The notes beneath the pieces are model-generated. The model was not told the origin of the DNA and ran no database searches. It saw only the letters and a program-made list of their open reading frames with translations. 64,000 nucleotides of DNA from Holacanthus passer. Its lineage: Eukaryota; Chordata; Actinopteri; Pomacanthidae. Location of the stretch: the NCBI GenBank assembly GCA_025331565.1, contig JAFREQ010000008.1, positions 620,001 to 684,000 on the forward strand, read 5' to 3'. Of this stretch, positions 12,361-24,106 are shown one piece after another. Both the position numbers and the translations under genes were made by a program. Positions within the stretch are counted from its first letter, which is position 1. Each line of letters starts with the position of its first letter.

Positions 12361-14229
12361 CTTTTTTACTTTCAATATTAATATCAGAATGACAAACTCA
12401 TTAGTTGCGATTAAGTTGCAAGTTTGTCGATAAAGGCGGTGCAAGTATAATATGTTGTCTCTGTAACAAAGCGCTGCACGTCAGCAAAACAAACAGCAGC
12501 AGCTGCAGTCGTGTCTCTGTGTGTCTGCTGGATCCAGGACGCTGTGTACTCAGCTCTCCCAGCCCGACACACAGGGGCTGTAGCTACACGCATGTAGCTG
12601 GTCTGTTCTGTCATGTACAAAATGTACATTGTGTATATGGAGTGGAAGGACCCAAGGACCACTGCTCTCTTGCCAACTGGGAGTTTAACCTTCCAAGACT
12701 TACAAGTGAAAAGAATAATAAAGCACAACATCACATGCGTCACAGCACTCTGTTCCATAAATGCATTCATTTTAACAAAAGAGTTCGAGTCCAACATTAT
12801 CTAATCTGACATCAGTATGTGTAAGAAGTAACTTTTTCTTAATCCATCAGTGAAATTTTTTTTTGTTTTTCACGGTGAATAAAAATTTCAATTTCAACAA
12901 TGAATTTAAAACACACACATGAATACAAAATATGAAAATATAAACAGGAAACAAAGCTGCAAAACAAAAAAAAAAGAAAGTAGGAGAATAAAATATCAGA
13001 GAAGCAGCTTTATCCAAACACTGGGCTTCTACCAACACACCTGTGAAGGAAAGAGGGAGAGATGCTACGATAAGGAGCTGTATTCGGCAAAAAAAATATT
13101 TTTCAGAGGTAAATATTAGACTATATGTGATTCTTAGAAGAAAAGATTTGCCCCGCTGTTCAGCATTTTTACCAGGTTTTAACCCTCTCTTGTCAAAAGC
13201 ACTGGCATCGACTCACTTCCCATCAGCAAGGTCTCCGGCCGACCGAGGAGAAGAGCATGAATCACTCATGTAATAATATTGTCAACAGGGTCGAAAGGCC
13301 ACACAACAAAAATGAAAAAGACAAAGCAAAAGATAAGAAATGATATACAGAGACAGCAACATGCATTAATATAATAAAATAGATTATATACAGAAATGAA
13401 ATTTTGCCGGTACACTTTTAAGGCTTTACAGCTGTGTGGATTAAAATGGAGCTGTGTTTGTATCAGACAGACTGAAATCTGTCCAGTTTAGAGGATGTTG
13501 TGCTGTAGTGTTGCCAGTGGGTTAACACTTTACTCGATGATTTGTTTTCATTTGTGAGTGAGCATTTACTGCTCTTTAAAGGAGGCAATCAAACAAAAAA
13601 CTCAAGTTAAGAATGTTGAATCAGGCTTTTTCCCTTTGTTGTGACTGTTGTTAATTATGTCATTAGTCGAACGTTAATTTGCAAGAGGGTACAAAAAAGA
13701 AAAAAGAATATGAGAAACCAGGATCAGTTGACGACACTGTATTCCTATTTTTGCTCATATACGACTGTTGGGAACATACTGGGGACACAGTTGGACAGCG
13801 GAAAGTTGATTATGCTGCAGGAACGGTTCAAGAAATTTTTATTGACGCTCTTTTTTTCTTTCTCAGTAAATCTAGGTCACCATTGAAATCCATTTCAACC
13901 ACCATGAATCATAGCTAAGAACAGCTTGTGTCCTCATGAAGGAACGAGCAACGTCATGGATGGCTACTTTAGTTGGTATGCAGCACATTCAATTATTTAA
14001 TAATCTTGAATGAAGATGAACACAGCCCACATACTGTATGAGCACATCTCTCTCTTCTTCTCTTTCTGGTCAACAACATAGCTCTTGCTTCTCTTCAGAG
14101 CTGCTCTTCTGACAGGGGGGTGAAGACATTATCAGTCCCAGCACTGCCCCGATCCTTGACCTCTGACCTCTGTAAACCCTTTGACACATGTTTACATAAG
14201 TCAAACGTGAGGGAGTAAAGTGGGCCAGA
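12361..14229. other. no supported feature
   Basis: AT-rich DNA. The segment 12405-12809 is open on both strands at once (134 and 128 codons) without recognisable motifs. Confidence 0.45.
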
Positions 14230-14420
14230 AACCCCGCCAGTCAACCGCACACCTCCCATGATTGCAGCCTTATTTACAGTCATCTCCCACAGCCCTTGAT
14301 TGATGGCAGCCATCTCATTAACGGCACAGCGGTCCAAGGCCTCCTAACATGTCCGAGCGGCACGTCCTCCCTCGCTCGGGCCGTGCAATTAAAAGTCCCC
14401 ATGGAAACTAACTGTACTCC
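14230..14420. other. candidate conserved non-coding element
   Basis: Complex sequence containing ttgattgatggcagccatct, cattaacggcacagcgg and gtgcaattaaaagtcccc. It resembles a developmental enhancer (ATTA and TGAT words, no repeats). Confidence 0.35.
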
Positions 14421-16819
14421 AGAGAAAGAAATGAACCATATCATAACTACTACTTTGCAGCTTTGATGTTGTTTCAGAAAGGAGGAGAGAAAATGCAAAG
14501 AGGCAAGTGCGGAACGGGGCAAAGGAGAGAGGTTAGACGGAGGGGTGTTGGTACGAAGTGAATGATTTATTAGTGTAGCCGGACACTTAATAATTACTTA
14601 ACACACACACACATAGATCACCTTTACAGTATTTCTGTCAGGCGACGGCGCAAGAATGGAAATGATATGTGATTGATACCAGGAAGCACAGGCACGGCCC
14701 AGGGGGAAACCAGTGCAAGGTCTTACTTATAAAAACATCAATCAGGAAGCGTGGTCTGTGAAGCCATGGGTTGTAAAACACCAGAGGTCCCCCAACCCCG
14801 CTCTTCACACTGACTACGTTTACAAAATATTCCGTTTTTTGCCCTTACCCCCCAAAAAAACAATATTCCTACTAAGCTGTTTTCATTGCCAATGAAAATG
14901 ATTATTATTTGCAGCTGTTCGTACCCAGATCAAAGTAATGACATTAATAATGACGTGACTTTCATTTGTTCAACCACCTTCTTGAAAAGGGCGGCGTTGC
15001 AATCGTGTCCAAAACATGTTAATATCCAAGTCTTTCAACGTTTAAAAGCTGGTGTGCTTCTCTTTCCGACCTGGAATGCGGACTTCTCTTGAGTCCATGC
15101 ATCTCTTGCAAACTGTTGGTTATTTGGTTTGTTTACAAGACACAGCTGACAGTAAACTGTGTGTTGTAAACCTCGATTGGACACATGCTACGAATGTGTT
15201 GTATACTTATCCAAAGAATGCTCATAAACCCAAATAATATCAGCTTATTCTACATGCCTCGATCAGAAAATGCTACTTTCAGAGTAAGGCCTATTTCAGG
15301 ATATCCTAATATGCTGTTTATATTACCTGTATCAAATGTGGAATATCGTCATATTTGGAATAATGTAAAATCAGTGTGCATGTAACCGCAGTCGCTGGGA
15401 ACATGACTTGCCTCAGAAGGGAGGAAGCTTTCTTCACTCAGTTAATGAAGCCACTGACGCCGTGCACATGTAACACAATGTGAAATGTTTCTACACACAG
15501 AAGAAACATATCACATCATGCAAACCAGAGCGAAACCATGACCGTTTCCCAGAGCTGCAGACAAACGTGCACCACATCACAAAGTCGGCCACAGTCAACA
15601 AAAACAACAATATGAAAGTGAACTAATGCTAAAATAATAATGAAAGTAAGTCATCTTTAGTTTTGAGATTAGTCTGTGTTAATACTCTGTGGCTGCACCA
15701 AAACATATTTTATCTCCGTCATAGGAGGGGAGACAGTTCATTAGGCCTATTTCAAATGGGATTGGATTACAATAAATAAACCTGCAATGAACCTCGACTC
15801 CTCCGCAGTAATAAAATCACATTTCATTCAGATTAAGCATACGTACATAATGCACTATACAAGCTAATTACTTTTCAACACTTGAGATCCCCCTCTGCAT
15901 GATACAGTAAACTGGGAGGGCGTCATTCAGGCTCTGATGATGGCGACTTTATCAACAATAAAGGGGAAAAAAATTCAAAACATCAAGTGTGAAAGTGGCT
16001 TCATTAGAATAGAATAAGACAGTTCATGGTTCTAAAACTTATCTCGGGATTGTCTTGGTTTCCCGAGTTGAGCCTTGTGAAGTATTGTGTCCTTTGAATT
16101 TTGACAGATGAAAGTAACAGCCTGCGTTGCATCACTGTTGTATAAAGGCCTCATATTGGCAAATCTGTTTTCCACGAGTGTGACTCTGGATGCTGTTTAC
16201 AGAAAAGGGGTTCAGGCTTTAAGAAACCTTAACAAAGCTCCACATGAAGCATTATTAACTTAGAAATGATTACTTTGGAAGGTGTTGGCCTCTGTGCCGG
16301 CTTTGATGAGAAAAAAATACAGCCCAGAAATTATGAATCGCCGTGAGCTTGTATCACTGCCCGACATTCGAGGTCACACGAGCGCTGCCTCAAGTCATGG
16401 AACCTTTTGTGTTTTGTGTTTTTCAGTACAACTGTTTACCGGCCACTATTTTGCTCATTATTTTTACCCTCAGAAAGGTCATTTGTCAAACCTCCTTTAA
16501 TTGGGTTATTTTTCACAGGACAAACACAACCCTCTGGAGAGTATTTCATTTAAAATGTTGATAAGCACCTGATTGTTCCTGCCTGTTCTCTGCATGATGC
16601 TATAACATGGGGCCGGTGGTGAACTCGGGCCGCGGAAATACGCTAATTAACGTTTTTATGCTCTAATGCAGATGGAATTGATATGTTTCCTCAGCAGAGA
16701 AAGAGAAACTCATGTTAGGGCCACATTATTGCCCACGTGTTTTTTTTTTATTTTTTTATGAACACATAATAATGAGCATAATTCAAACTGTGTTTTTGCC
16801 ATCTGTGAGGACATTTGTG
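14421..16819. other. no supported feature; short (AC)n at 14600-14613
   Basis: Unique-looking sequence. A seven-unit AC tract sits at 14600-14613. The parts near 15900-16000 and 16260-16420 are more complex and could be regulatory. No exon is recognisable. Confidence 0.45.
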
Positions 16820-17050
16820 GAGTTGGTTTTAATTGTTTGTTTTCTCTTTTTCTGTTCCGGCCATTTCATTGGAGACTTCCTCAAAGGAAATGGGAAAGCA
16901 CTTCAGTTTCCCCCTGCTACCTATTTGCATTGCATTATGGTGCAGGTGGGAAGGGTCTGGAACCATGCTAATGAACAACCTTGTTTTAATTAACTTCAAG
17001 TTAAAATGCCGTGAAATTGAAAATGATTATTGCCAAAGTAAACATGCCTA
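16820..17050. other. candidate conserved non-coding element
   Basis: High-complexity block with tttgcattgcattatggtgc, ccatgctaatgaac, gttttaattaacttcaag and gaaaatgattattgcc. It is packed with homeodomain/POU-like ATTA and octamer-like words. One of the better CNE candidates in the window; it has no sustained coding frame. Confidence 0.45.
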
Positions 17051-17659
17051 ATTAGGATATACTAAGGGGTGTAAGTAAATTATTTGATAACTATTGTTTA
17101 TTTGAAGCTGTGCATCACCTGGTTTGAGTTAGGAATTAATCTCCACGGCACAAACTGGCTGCACGGTGGCAGACAGTCTAAGTGGAGAAGAAATGATCAG
17201 TGCAGCTCTTCAATAATTTAAAGCCCTTTTTACAGTTTAACTTAATGCATACTTTGCTGATTGTAACGCTTGTTGAAGACGAGACCCCAGCGAGGAGGAG
17301 TGCCAGTGCCAGATTGGTCTGCGCTTCATCTGCACAAATAAATGAGATTAGATGATCAATACTATGAGTTAACTAAATAGCAACGTGTATGAATTCTGTA
17401 TTGTGCTATTGTCAGTGCTTCTGTAGCCACAGTCGATAACAGAAACTGTTCATTTGCATAGTTCCAATTCCAATCGAAAGCGTAAACAGAAGTACGTTTA
17501 GAAAATTCATTTTCTCACAGAAGAAACTAATCTCAAACTGAAAATATGACCTGTGCCTGAAATGGTCCAGTGCTTACCGCTACTTCAGATTTTTTCTTTT
17601 TTTCTTTTTGTGTACCGCCACCTCCTGGTGAGTCAAGGTACGCACCTGCATAACTGCTT
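17051..17659. other. no supported feature
   Basis: AT-rich DNA upstream of the hAT transposase remnant. The last ~70 bases may already belong to that element. Confidence 0.45.
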
Positions 17660-19214
17660 CTTTGCGTAAACACATAGCTAGCTCAACGCTGAGCACACAC
17701 AAGCAGAAAGTACAGGCCATCCATAAGTTACATTATGAGAGCACAGCCAGATTCTTTCAAACATATAAAATGGACAAGCATGACCGGACACTGCTGGACT
17801 TACTAGTTGATTGGAATATGAAGCAGCTGAATGAAATAAATAAAATGCTGTGTTTTGATTAATGAATCTACCACTAGCTGTATGTCTACATTCAGCTTTA
17901 GTGGATGGTTACTCTGAAACATTTTTTGGGAGTTGATTGAGTTGCTTGGACAAGTACAGATGCCATCATTAAGGCTTTGATGGAGTGCCTCAAAAGATCA
18001 GTGTCTAGATTATTTTGCTTGCAATGGGGTATCAGTAATGCAAAGGAAGAACGTGGACATTGCTAGTCAGCTGTGCAGTACGTCCCTGGTTATTTTCGTA
18101 TGGCACTGGTTCAAACATTGGCTTGATCTAGTAGGTGATGTCATCAAGGAAGTTTCTGTCCTCAATTGTTTCCAGATCTTTTTTGATAAAGTCTACTCAC
18201 TGCTTCCCCCCGAAATCAGAAGCAGTTAGGACAGTGTGCACGAGATATGTGACAGCACCTACTAATGATAGGACGTGCTTTGTCCATCTGATGGGTGGCA
18301 TCAAGTGAAAGGGTTGTCAGAACCATCTGGCAAAATTACATAGTCCTTCATGATTGCTTTTCAAAAGCAGCAAATGACATGAGCAAATTTCAGAGACAGG
18401 GCACAATACAAATGACTTTACGATGTGCTCACCTCTGCAGCATTTGTCAGTAATCTAACGGATGTAAGATGCACTCACAGAGCTTGGCGACCTCTCTCGA
18501 CAACTCCATAAAAGAGAGGAAGCAGACGGACTACTAACTCGAGTTACTTACCTTTTTGAGTCCATGGTCTCCATTCCTGGACAGCAAGTGACTTCAGCTT
18601 TTTCAGCTGTGGGAGAAAACACTTTCATGTGTGTTGCCCAGCTTGTGAACAGGAGACCTGGACAAATACATGCAGGTCAGTTCTTCCACAGTCGGGCAGA
18701 CAACATGACACGCCGGATGACTTGCACAATCTTTTTCAATGTAAGCATCAGAGAAAATGCATCACATAAGTGTTCAAAAAGTTAAAGTCCAAGATCCTGG
18801 TCGTTGGCCCTAAAAAGGAGTTAGGTATATATTATGAGGACACTGAGGAGCTACGTTTGTGTGAAGTGCTCAAAGTGGAGAGAAGAGAGAGTTGACGGGT
18901 TTCAGGAATACAAGGATATCGAGTCATCCTATACACCTGCTGCGTTAGAGCCTCTGCTAAAAGCTGTCAGGACTATTGCTGCTTCCACGAGTGACTGTGA
19001 GAGGGCATTCAGCATCATGAATGACATCTGCTCTGCAAAAAGGAAAGCACTTTCTGTGGACTCTCAATTCTGTTTCAAATGCAACGAGCCACTGCTGGGA
19101 CAGTTCAACCCAGATGCATACCTGAGGCCGTGGCTGTTGAAGGGAAGGAGAAGTGAAAGGGTCTGTCGAGATCCAGTTTGTGACACTGTTGTTCATTCAC
19201 ATTATGAATCTTAA
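17660..19214 (+). pseudogene. broken hAT-family transposase
   Basis: A decayed DNA-transposon gene in forward orientation, pieced together from conserved segments in different frames. At 17662-17860 there is an N-terminal segment (IHKLHYESTARFFQTYKMD). At 17880-18230 comes the catalytic-core region, including a GELIELLGQVQ-like block, SVMQRKN at about 18030 and a HWFKHWLDLVGDVIKEV block followed by FQIFFDKVYSLLP, which parallels the 'H-x-L-ELAVGDAIKDV...FDKLYSL' blocks of ZMYM6/KIAA1586-like hAT proteins in fish. At about 18270-18420 a WVASS-ERVVRTIWQNY-like block follows. Stops and frameshifts separate the parts from 18230 to 18830. The C-terminal dimerisation region is still open (listed separately). 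Total length is well short of an intact hAT gene, and terminal repeats were not located. It cannot encode an active transposase. Confidence 0.85.
18834..19214 (+). CDS. open hAT C-terminal dimerisation segment (part of pseudogene)
   Basis: A 126-codon open frame that retains the C-terminal part of the broken hAT transposase. Residues 53-60 are SDCERAFS (18990-19013), the hallmark of the hAT dimerisation domain, followed by MNDICSAKRKAL and a conserved PDAYLRPWLLKGRRS tail. The frame runs to a natural stop at the expected C-terminus, with no internal stops, while the rest of the gene is destroyed. The ATG at 18834 is simply the first in frame and lies within former transposase sequence, so it is unlikely to be a real start. 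Either the segment has escaped stops by chance or it has been kept; the sequence alone does not decide. Confidence 0.5.
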   Translation: MRTLRSYVCVKCSKWREERVDGFQEYKDIESSYTPAALEPLLKAVRTIAASTSDCERAFSIMNDICSAKRKALSVDSQFCFKCNEPLLGQFNPDAYLRPWLLKGRRSERVCRDPVCDTVVHSHYES

Positions 19215-20252
19215 TTGTTGATCTATCTTGACCATCATAACCATTATTTTGAGTGTATTTCTGTCTAATTTGCAGATATGTGATACTGATCCAGATCTTG
19301 AGGACATAACTATTGATTTTAATGCCATTACTGGAGGCTTCAGATGTACTTTTATTTAATTTCAGGACTGTGATTTTTGGACATTAGTTTATGGTGGAAT
19401 GTAAAATGAATGTTTGCAAGTTCAAAGAGAACTTTCCAGGTCCCATCTTCCAAAAAAAAGTATGATGTGAGGAAAATTGGTCACCTACAATTTACAGATC
19501 TGTGTGGTCTTATATGACATTCATCTGCTTTTATCCAATTCTGAATGCGTAAGTGTAACAACAAAGCAGTGAAGGCCTGCATGTTTCAGGCCTGAGCCAC
19601 TGCAACAATGATCAACATGCACATTAGTTTTCCTCTATTATTCCGCTCAAGACGATAATCGAAATTTGATATTGGTCATACAAACAGCATATTCCATTTT
19701 GGTCATTCCGAATTTTCATTTTAAGTCGTGGGATGTGCCAATATTTTCAGGTTTTAGGAGCATTGTTTGGACAGAGCTTTCAAAATATGTGTCCAATCAG
19801 GTTTTTACCACAGTTCCCCCAGGCACTGAACATGACACATGTTAGAAGACGGACATGCACAAGCTTTCTGTGTTTGATGTTTGTCTGATGTTTTTATAGT
19901 CACAACTGGAATACTGAATATTGAGAAGCTTTTCCAGAATGAAGTTTTCTTCTGCGCTTGTTGAAAAGTCTCAACACCTGCAATAAACAATACTTTCATA
20001 TTTCAATCAGTGCAGCTCTGCAGAACAGGTTGAAAGGCTGGCACTGACAGGAAGGAATCTGCCATTGGGTGATGAATGAGCCTGTCAGATTAGGGACAAT
20101 TTGATCATGTCTATTGACTCCAAGTTTAATTTCACTGATCGCACCATGAGCAGCGATGCATGTACAGACATATGCTCACTCATTACAGCTTGGACTGGCG
20201 TGTCCCTCCTTGCTTCTTTATGATTTCCATTCTGAGCTGTAATTCGTGTTGA
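19215..20252. other. no supported feature; may include hAT 3' end
   Basis: AT-rich DNA after the transposase remnant. The 3' untranslated part and terminal repeat of that element should lie here if preserved, but I could not fix them. Confidence 0.4.
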
Positions 20253-20556
20253 CATGACAGCAGTGGTGGAAAGTAACAGAGGACAGTACAATAGTTAGAA
20301 TTAGCTCCACCTTGACCAGCTACAATAGTAATAGTAATGTTATAGTGATAATAATCAGATAATGTTGTATATTATATGGTAGCATTACGATGACAGGGGC
20401 CATCTTCTGCCTCATGAGTAATTTTACTTTGGATAACTACAAGTATTTTCTGTATTTAATTTTTACACTGCATTGCTACTTTTACTAAGACACTAAATAC
20501 AAAAAGTAGTGAGAGAAGTAAAAGACCTAAATACTTCCTCCAGCACTGCATGACAG
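20253..20556. mobile_element. hAT MITE with perfect 8-bp target-site duplication
   Basis: The element proper is 20261-20548 (288 bp). Its left end is CAGTGGTGGAAAGTAAC and the reverse complement of its right end is CAGTGCTGGAGGAAGT, giving imperfect terminal inverted repeats. The octamer CATGACAG stands directly before (20253-20260) and after (20549-20556) it, an exact 8-bp duplication diagnostic of the hAT superfamily. Interior words such as 'aattagctccaccttgaccagctac' are those of a very common percomorph MITE. It is non-coding and was mobilised in trans. The perfect duplication suggests a fairly recent insertion compared with the other repeats here. Confidence 0.9.
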
Positions 20557-21464
20557 TAGTGTTAATTTTGGCAGCTACTTTTGGATTCAAGACTCATCCG
20601 GATGGGATTTATTTCTCTTTGTGAGGTCTGGTGGTTTTAATATTGCATGCACCGGTCAGTGATTTTAATCCTGTCCAGAAAACAACTGCGTAATCCATCC
20701 ACGCACATGTTGTGTTTTTGCATGTTTAAGACAATGACTCATTCCCAGCTCAATCTAGAAATATGTGTGAAACTAATTTCATTAAAAGTGGACAGAGCTT
20801 GTTTTTTTAGTTTCAGTCCAAATAACTGTAAAAAAAAAAAAAAAAAAAATGTCCCGTCAATCAAATTAATAGAACCTTGTCAAAAATTTGCCTCTCGTTT
20901 GATCGTCTTCCAGGCTGGATTCAAATGTGCTGCAGACCCTGATTCAATGCAACGTTCTGATAAATACGAATTAATGAAAAATGCTGCAGCTGAAAAAGAC
21001 TTATAAAATGTATCTTAGTGACTATTGTTAACTGAAAAATACATGTAACCAGGTTCACTTTTATGTGACTTTGGCAGCATAAAACCATCAAGGAGAGATT
21101 GTAATGCATTGTAAGAAACAACAAGGTAGAATAATAGTTCCTTGAATCCAGTAATAATAAAAAATAGGCACAGTAAGGCATAAAAAAATCTAATTAAACT
21201 ACATAAGATACCTAAAAATATATAATTAAAAGAGGAGTCACTTGAATAGTGACAGCAGCAGGTGTTTGACAGGTAGTCGAGTGGTCACTTCCAGCCACTG
21301 GACTTTCACAGCTCACAGCTCCTCTGAGTAGCTGCAGACTTTGGTTTTTCTGAACGAGCTCTTCACCCACAGAACAGACTCATCCGCTCACACTGCGCCA
21401 TTTCAGTCTCTGTTATGCGTCATGTTAATAATTGGAAGCGGTGAATGTGATTCGATTATGTCAG
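20557..21464. other. no supported feature; oligo-A20 tract
   Basis: AT-rich DNA with an uninterrupted A tract at 20830-20849. No exon or repeat recognised. Confidence 0.5.
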
Positions 21465-21640
21465 TCAATCTCGTAATTGTGTTGCTGTGAACATTTCGTT
21501 GAACTGATGCCACAGGAACTCGTGTGTTCCCGGCCTTGATTCAGTGAGCAGCAATTTCAATCCGTACTCTCCAGCCAACAACAATTTGCCTAATTTTATC
21601 TTATTAACTGTAATTAAAGATAAGCGGATCAATAAAACAC
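21465..21640. other. candidate conserved non-coding element
   Basis: Complex block ending in caatttgcctaattttatct and taactgtaattaaagataag, with clustered TAATT and GATA words. Enhancer-like in appearance; conservation untested. Confidence 0.4.
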
Positions 21641-21949
21641 TACCACTGCAGCACAGTGTTGAGAAGGAGGGTGTTGTGGGACCACCTCGTCTCTGTATGT
21701 TCACATGGCTTAACTGTGAAAGCTCCACTTTCTTTCCTCTGCATGTTCATCAGAGTTTGTCCTATGTTTAGAACATTTTGTAGACCAGTTGATATACAAA
21801 CATTGTGCATAAAGATTCAAACCCTTGTAAAGTTTTTATCTGTGCTCTATTTGATAACTTGTTGGGTGAAAAACAGCACAAGTTCACTACACTGTCAAGA
21901 CTTTCGCAGGTAATGAATCACCTGAAACGGGTTGCAAAGGACCATATTA

Positions 21950-22140
21950 ACATTTCGTAGAAGCAAGTCCACTTTCGAAAACAACATAAAGATTAGACGC
22001 GAGGCAAAGTGGCGGCTCCTGCAGGGTCTGCTAACCCAGGCATTTTCTGTAAAGGTGTTCAGAGGGCCGATCGCTGTTTAGATAACCAAACGGTTCTCGG
22101 TTATTGATTGATGACGTTCAGTCCTTATCAGCACTAACAA
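21950..22140. other. candidate conserved non-coding element
   Basis: Complex block containing gatcgctgtttagataacc and ttattgattgatgacg, with no repeat similarity. Inference only. Confidence 0.3.
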
Positions 22141-23009
22141 CCGTGAGTGGAGAGTCCTTGCTCATCAAGAAAAAGTGAGCACAAATGAAAGTGTAAAAAG
22201 TAGTTTTATTACTTTACTTATTTTTGATATTGTTTTTTAATTCCAGGGTGTTTTATTGTTTTGTTTTTTTCATTGATCTGCTCTGCATCCACAACCTGAT
22301 CTGCTTAGATTTCCTTGATGTTCTCACAACTATCTTTGCAGCTTCTGTTTGCACCACCACTTCTTGCAACAGCCCTCTTGGAATATTTGCATCTTCATGT
22401 GCTATTTAACATTAATTCTTTTAAAGCCTTTCTTGAAAAACACAAGGACAACCTTCCCTGGGTAAAGTGTTCTTCTGCCACGGTTTAAATTAGTGTAATA
22501 TAATTGTGCTGAAATCATTTTTCCGCACAGGTTGGGATCGGATGGAAATGTTTGTCGGAGGGAAGGCCAAATACATATTTATACTGTATATCAGCACTCA
22601 AGTATTTTAGTGTAATTTCCGTGCATCAGGGTGCATTAGTACAAACTTAAAACTATGACCATGCGATTCGCACAAAATAGGCTTTTACCTTTAAAAAAAA
22701 ACGAGCCAGCTGTAAAAAAGACAGCACTTAAAAGACAACAGAAGGAAAATGTGTTGATAGATAAAAAGCTGGATTAGATTCCTATTTGTATGAACAATTT
22801 TAGCAGTGCAGAAAATATTTGTCCCGCCTGTGTTCTCTGTTCGTCTGTTGACCCGACAGCTCGTCTGAATTATAGTTCAAAAACTGCTTTTTCGCAGATC
22901 CATCGACGTGTTTTGTCAACACAACACGCACGTCCTTTTTCGGTCCGTTGCAATTAGTGACTTTCTTAGCGACAACAGTAGGTTGTTGTTGACTGTTTAC
23001 ACACTCGCT
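22141..23009. other. no supported feature
   Basis: AT-rich, T-rich in the first part. No exon or repeat recognised. Confidence 0.5.
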
Positions 23010-23240
23010 CCAGAATTCTTGTGCATCTGGTCTTCACAAAAATAAGCACATTACAATCCCCAGCTGCTGGGAAATGCAGCAATCACAGCCAAGGCGATGG
23101 AAACATGCCATTGGGAGCGGCCCAGAGAAAAACATATCCTGCGCCCTCAAATTCAGAATAGCCGTGTATGATTTCAGAAAATACAGCTCAGGGACAGTCA
23201 TATTCTATTAGCATCATGCAAAGCAGTTATTTCAGCGTGG
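23010..23240. other. candidate conserved non-coding element
   Basis: High-complexity block with ccccagctgctgggaaatg, aatcacagccaaggcgatgg, cattgggagcggcccagag and tattagcatcatgcaaagc. Resembles a developmental enhancer. Confidence 0.4.
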
Positions 23241-23911
23241 AGTGGCAGACTGGAGCAGTGTATTATGATGAAATACTATGAAGTGGTTTTTATGTGTTTA
23301 CTCGGCTTTTGTCACAGCTGCAAGCAGTACACACAGTAAAAATGAACATAGAGACTTGTGGTAAAAGGAAAACCAACCCAAATCACACCCTACATGACAT
23401 TTTCTCCCAAACTTTACCTCGACCTTGCTCGACCTTTAAACTTCTCCACAACCTGGTTTGCATAATGTTTGCCACATATATAGACTTACATGATTACAAA
23501 ATGTGGCATTCATAATTTACTGCACGCTAATTAACAGTGTGCAGACATTATTTCTCCAATAAAAACCAGTGGGCACGCTTGAAATATATTTATGTAATCC
23601 CAGTGAATCTAAAAATATTTAATATTCACAGAGTCTCTATCCATGTTATCCTGGGCTGCAATGATGGAAGGGACTGTAAAAGCCTTCACTGCCAAGTGAC
23701 GGCTAATCAGAAACAACTTTGTGTGGCAAAACAACTGTCATTCATTCTGAACATGATCAACTTTCTCCCTGAAGTTTGAAGTCTTGTTCTGAGACCAGAT
23801 TAGACAAATGATCGTGCTACAAATGCTACTAATGATCACACACATTATAACGATATCATATCATTATAACTCACCAGAACAGAAAAAAACAAGTAATTAG
23901 GGAGCGTGAAT
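23241..23911. other. no supported feature
   Basis: AT-rich DNA with no recognised element. Confidence 0.5.
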
Positions 23912-24034
23912 TCAGTGTATCTGCTGCACAGCCCACTTGATTCCTTCTTCACAGGCCACGATCTCCCTGTCGGCTCCCATCACACCCATGTTTTCATCTC
24001 CTTCCCTGCTTCTTAAAATGTCTTCATTCACCTT
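23912..24034 (-). CDS. possible terminal exon, unidentified
   Basis: On the reverse strand, a sequence reading gggcag (acceptor-like) is followed by a 40-codon open run ending in a TGA at 23912. The peptide begins KVNEDILRSREGDENMG and ends with GIKWAVQQIH. It is rich in charged residues and its codons look like those of a vertebrate protein, unlike the surrounding AT-rich DNA. The frame stays open further upstream to 24106, but the acceptor-like site is a plausible boundary. The polypyrimidine tract is poor, no partner exon was found and I do not recognise the protein. Chance, or a fragment of a retrocopy, are equally possible. Confidence 0.18.
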   Translation of the reverse strand, partial: KVNEDILRSREGDENMGVMGADREIVACEEGIKWAVQQIH

Positions 24035-24106
24035 CTGCCCAAATATTATTGTTGTGGCTGTCAGGCTTCTTTTTTTGAAATAAATCCAAAAAGAAAAATT
24101 CTGCAT

